Shown here in pieces: positions 6,442-6,635 of a stretch of DNA of 6,635 nt (positions within the stretch are counted from its first letter, which is position 1; each line of letters starts with the position of its first letter). Location of the stretch: positions 1 through 6,635 of the forward strand of contig CALEMV010000244.1 of the NCBI GenBank assembly GCA_937910655.1, in the 5' to 3' direction. The translations under genes were made by a program, and so were the position numbers. The notes beneath the pieces were generated by a model, which was given only the letters and a program-made list of their open reading frames with translations, made no database searches and was not told the origin of the DNA. This stretch comes from an uncultured Solobacterium sp. Its GTDB lineage: Bacteria; Bacillota_I; Bacilli_A; Erysipelotrichales; Erysipelotrichaceae.

Positions 6442-6635
6442 CTACTCACTATACTCTTTTATCCAATCACCAAAAGATATCAATTGATATCCCTGAAACA
6501 CTAGCGGCCCTTCCATACCAATATCTACAACATTATATAGAAATACACTTACCTCAAAATTCTTTTCTCCTTTTTCTGTCATAAAAACCAATTCATATAA
6601 CGCCTCTGGAGTTGGAATTTTACCCGGAACAGCAA
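6442..6635 (-). CDS. C-terminal 63 residues of an unidentified protein (start outside the window)
   Basis: On the - strand a frame is open from the right edge to a TAG at 6444-6442. It includes AVPGKIPTPEALYELV, then MTEKGEKNFEVSVFLYNVV, and ends FGDWIKEYSE. The pattern suggests a small alpha/beta or mostly beta domain finishing with an aromatic helix. There is no membrane segment in the visible part and no motif I can assign. It is upstream of valS and reads in the same direction, but valS has its own promoter and leader, so a shared function is not implied. Codons such as TTG, GGG and GTA differ somewhat from valS, which may only mean a less highly expressed gene. No convincing terminator follows its stop, although a run of seven Ts lies 6 bases after it without a good hairpin. 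Confidence 0.7.
   Translation of the reverse strand, partial: AVPGKIPTPEALYELVFMTEKGEKNFEVSVFLYNVVDIGMEGPLVFQGYQLISFGDWIKEYSE

Overview
The window holds four complete protein genes, a valine T-box leader, and two gene ends cut by the window edges. On the + strand are the tail of an unidentified gene (1-210), a NUDIX hydrolase resembling ADP-sugar pyrophosphatases (263-763) and an MgtE magnesium transporter (815-2329). On the - strand, reading right to left, are the C-terminal end of an unknown protein (6442-6635), a tRNA-Val-sensing T-box with its promoter (about 6016-6258), valS (3383-5995), a membrane-anchored alpha/beta-hydrolase-fold protein (2392-3333) and an intrinsic terminator (2348-2380). 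The two blocks converge near 2330-2350.

The two halves look unlike each other. The left block is very AT-rich and uses GGA/GGG glycine and a mixture of AGA/AGG/CGG/CGT arginine codons. Its proteins look to me like those of Fusobacteriota, perhaps Leptotrichia. The right block favours CGT arginine, GGT glycine and CCA proline. It carries a T-box, a Firmicutes hallmark, and resembles Erysipelotrichaceae such as Solobacterium. These taxonomic guesses come from style and memory, not a search. Either there was transfer or rearrangement, or two (possibly oral) genomes were joined in assembly. The short gap after mgtE is the natural place for the join, and mgtE has no terminator of its own before it.

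Right block: valS charges tRNA-Val. Its leader should read uncharged tRNA-Val through a GUA (or GUC) specifier and the UGGU bulge, which pairs with a tRNA ending ACCA. The leader then switches between an antiterminator and a terminator. The hydrolase-fold gene follows 49 bases after valS. It probably gets some read-through transcription and also has its own promoter, overlapped by an inverted repeat. Its catalytic serine and histidine are both replaced, so it is probably a non-catalytic member of the fold.

Left block: the NUDIX gene and mgtE are 51 bases apart and probably co-transcribed. Just upstream of the NUDIX gene, a perfect 9-bp hairpin sits between a strong Shine-Dalgarno sequence and the likely start codon. 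No large new defence or mobile system is visible. The points most worth checking are the composition junction, the dead hydrolase, and the hairpin-spaced ribosome binding site.
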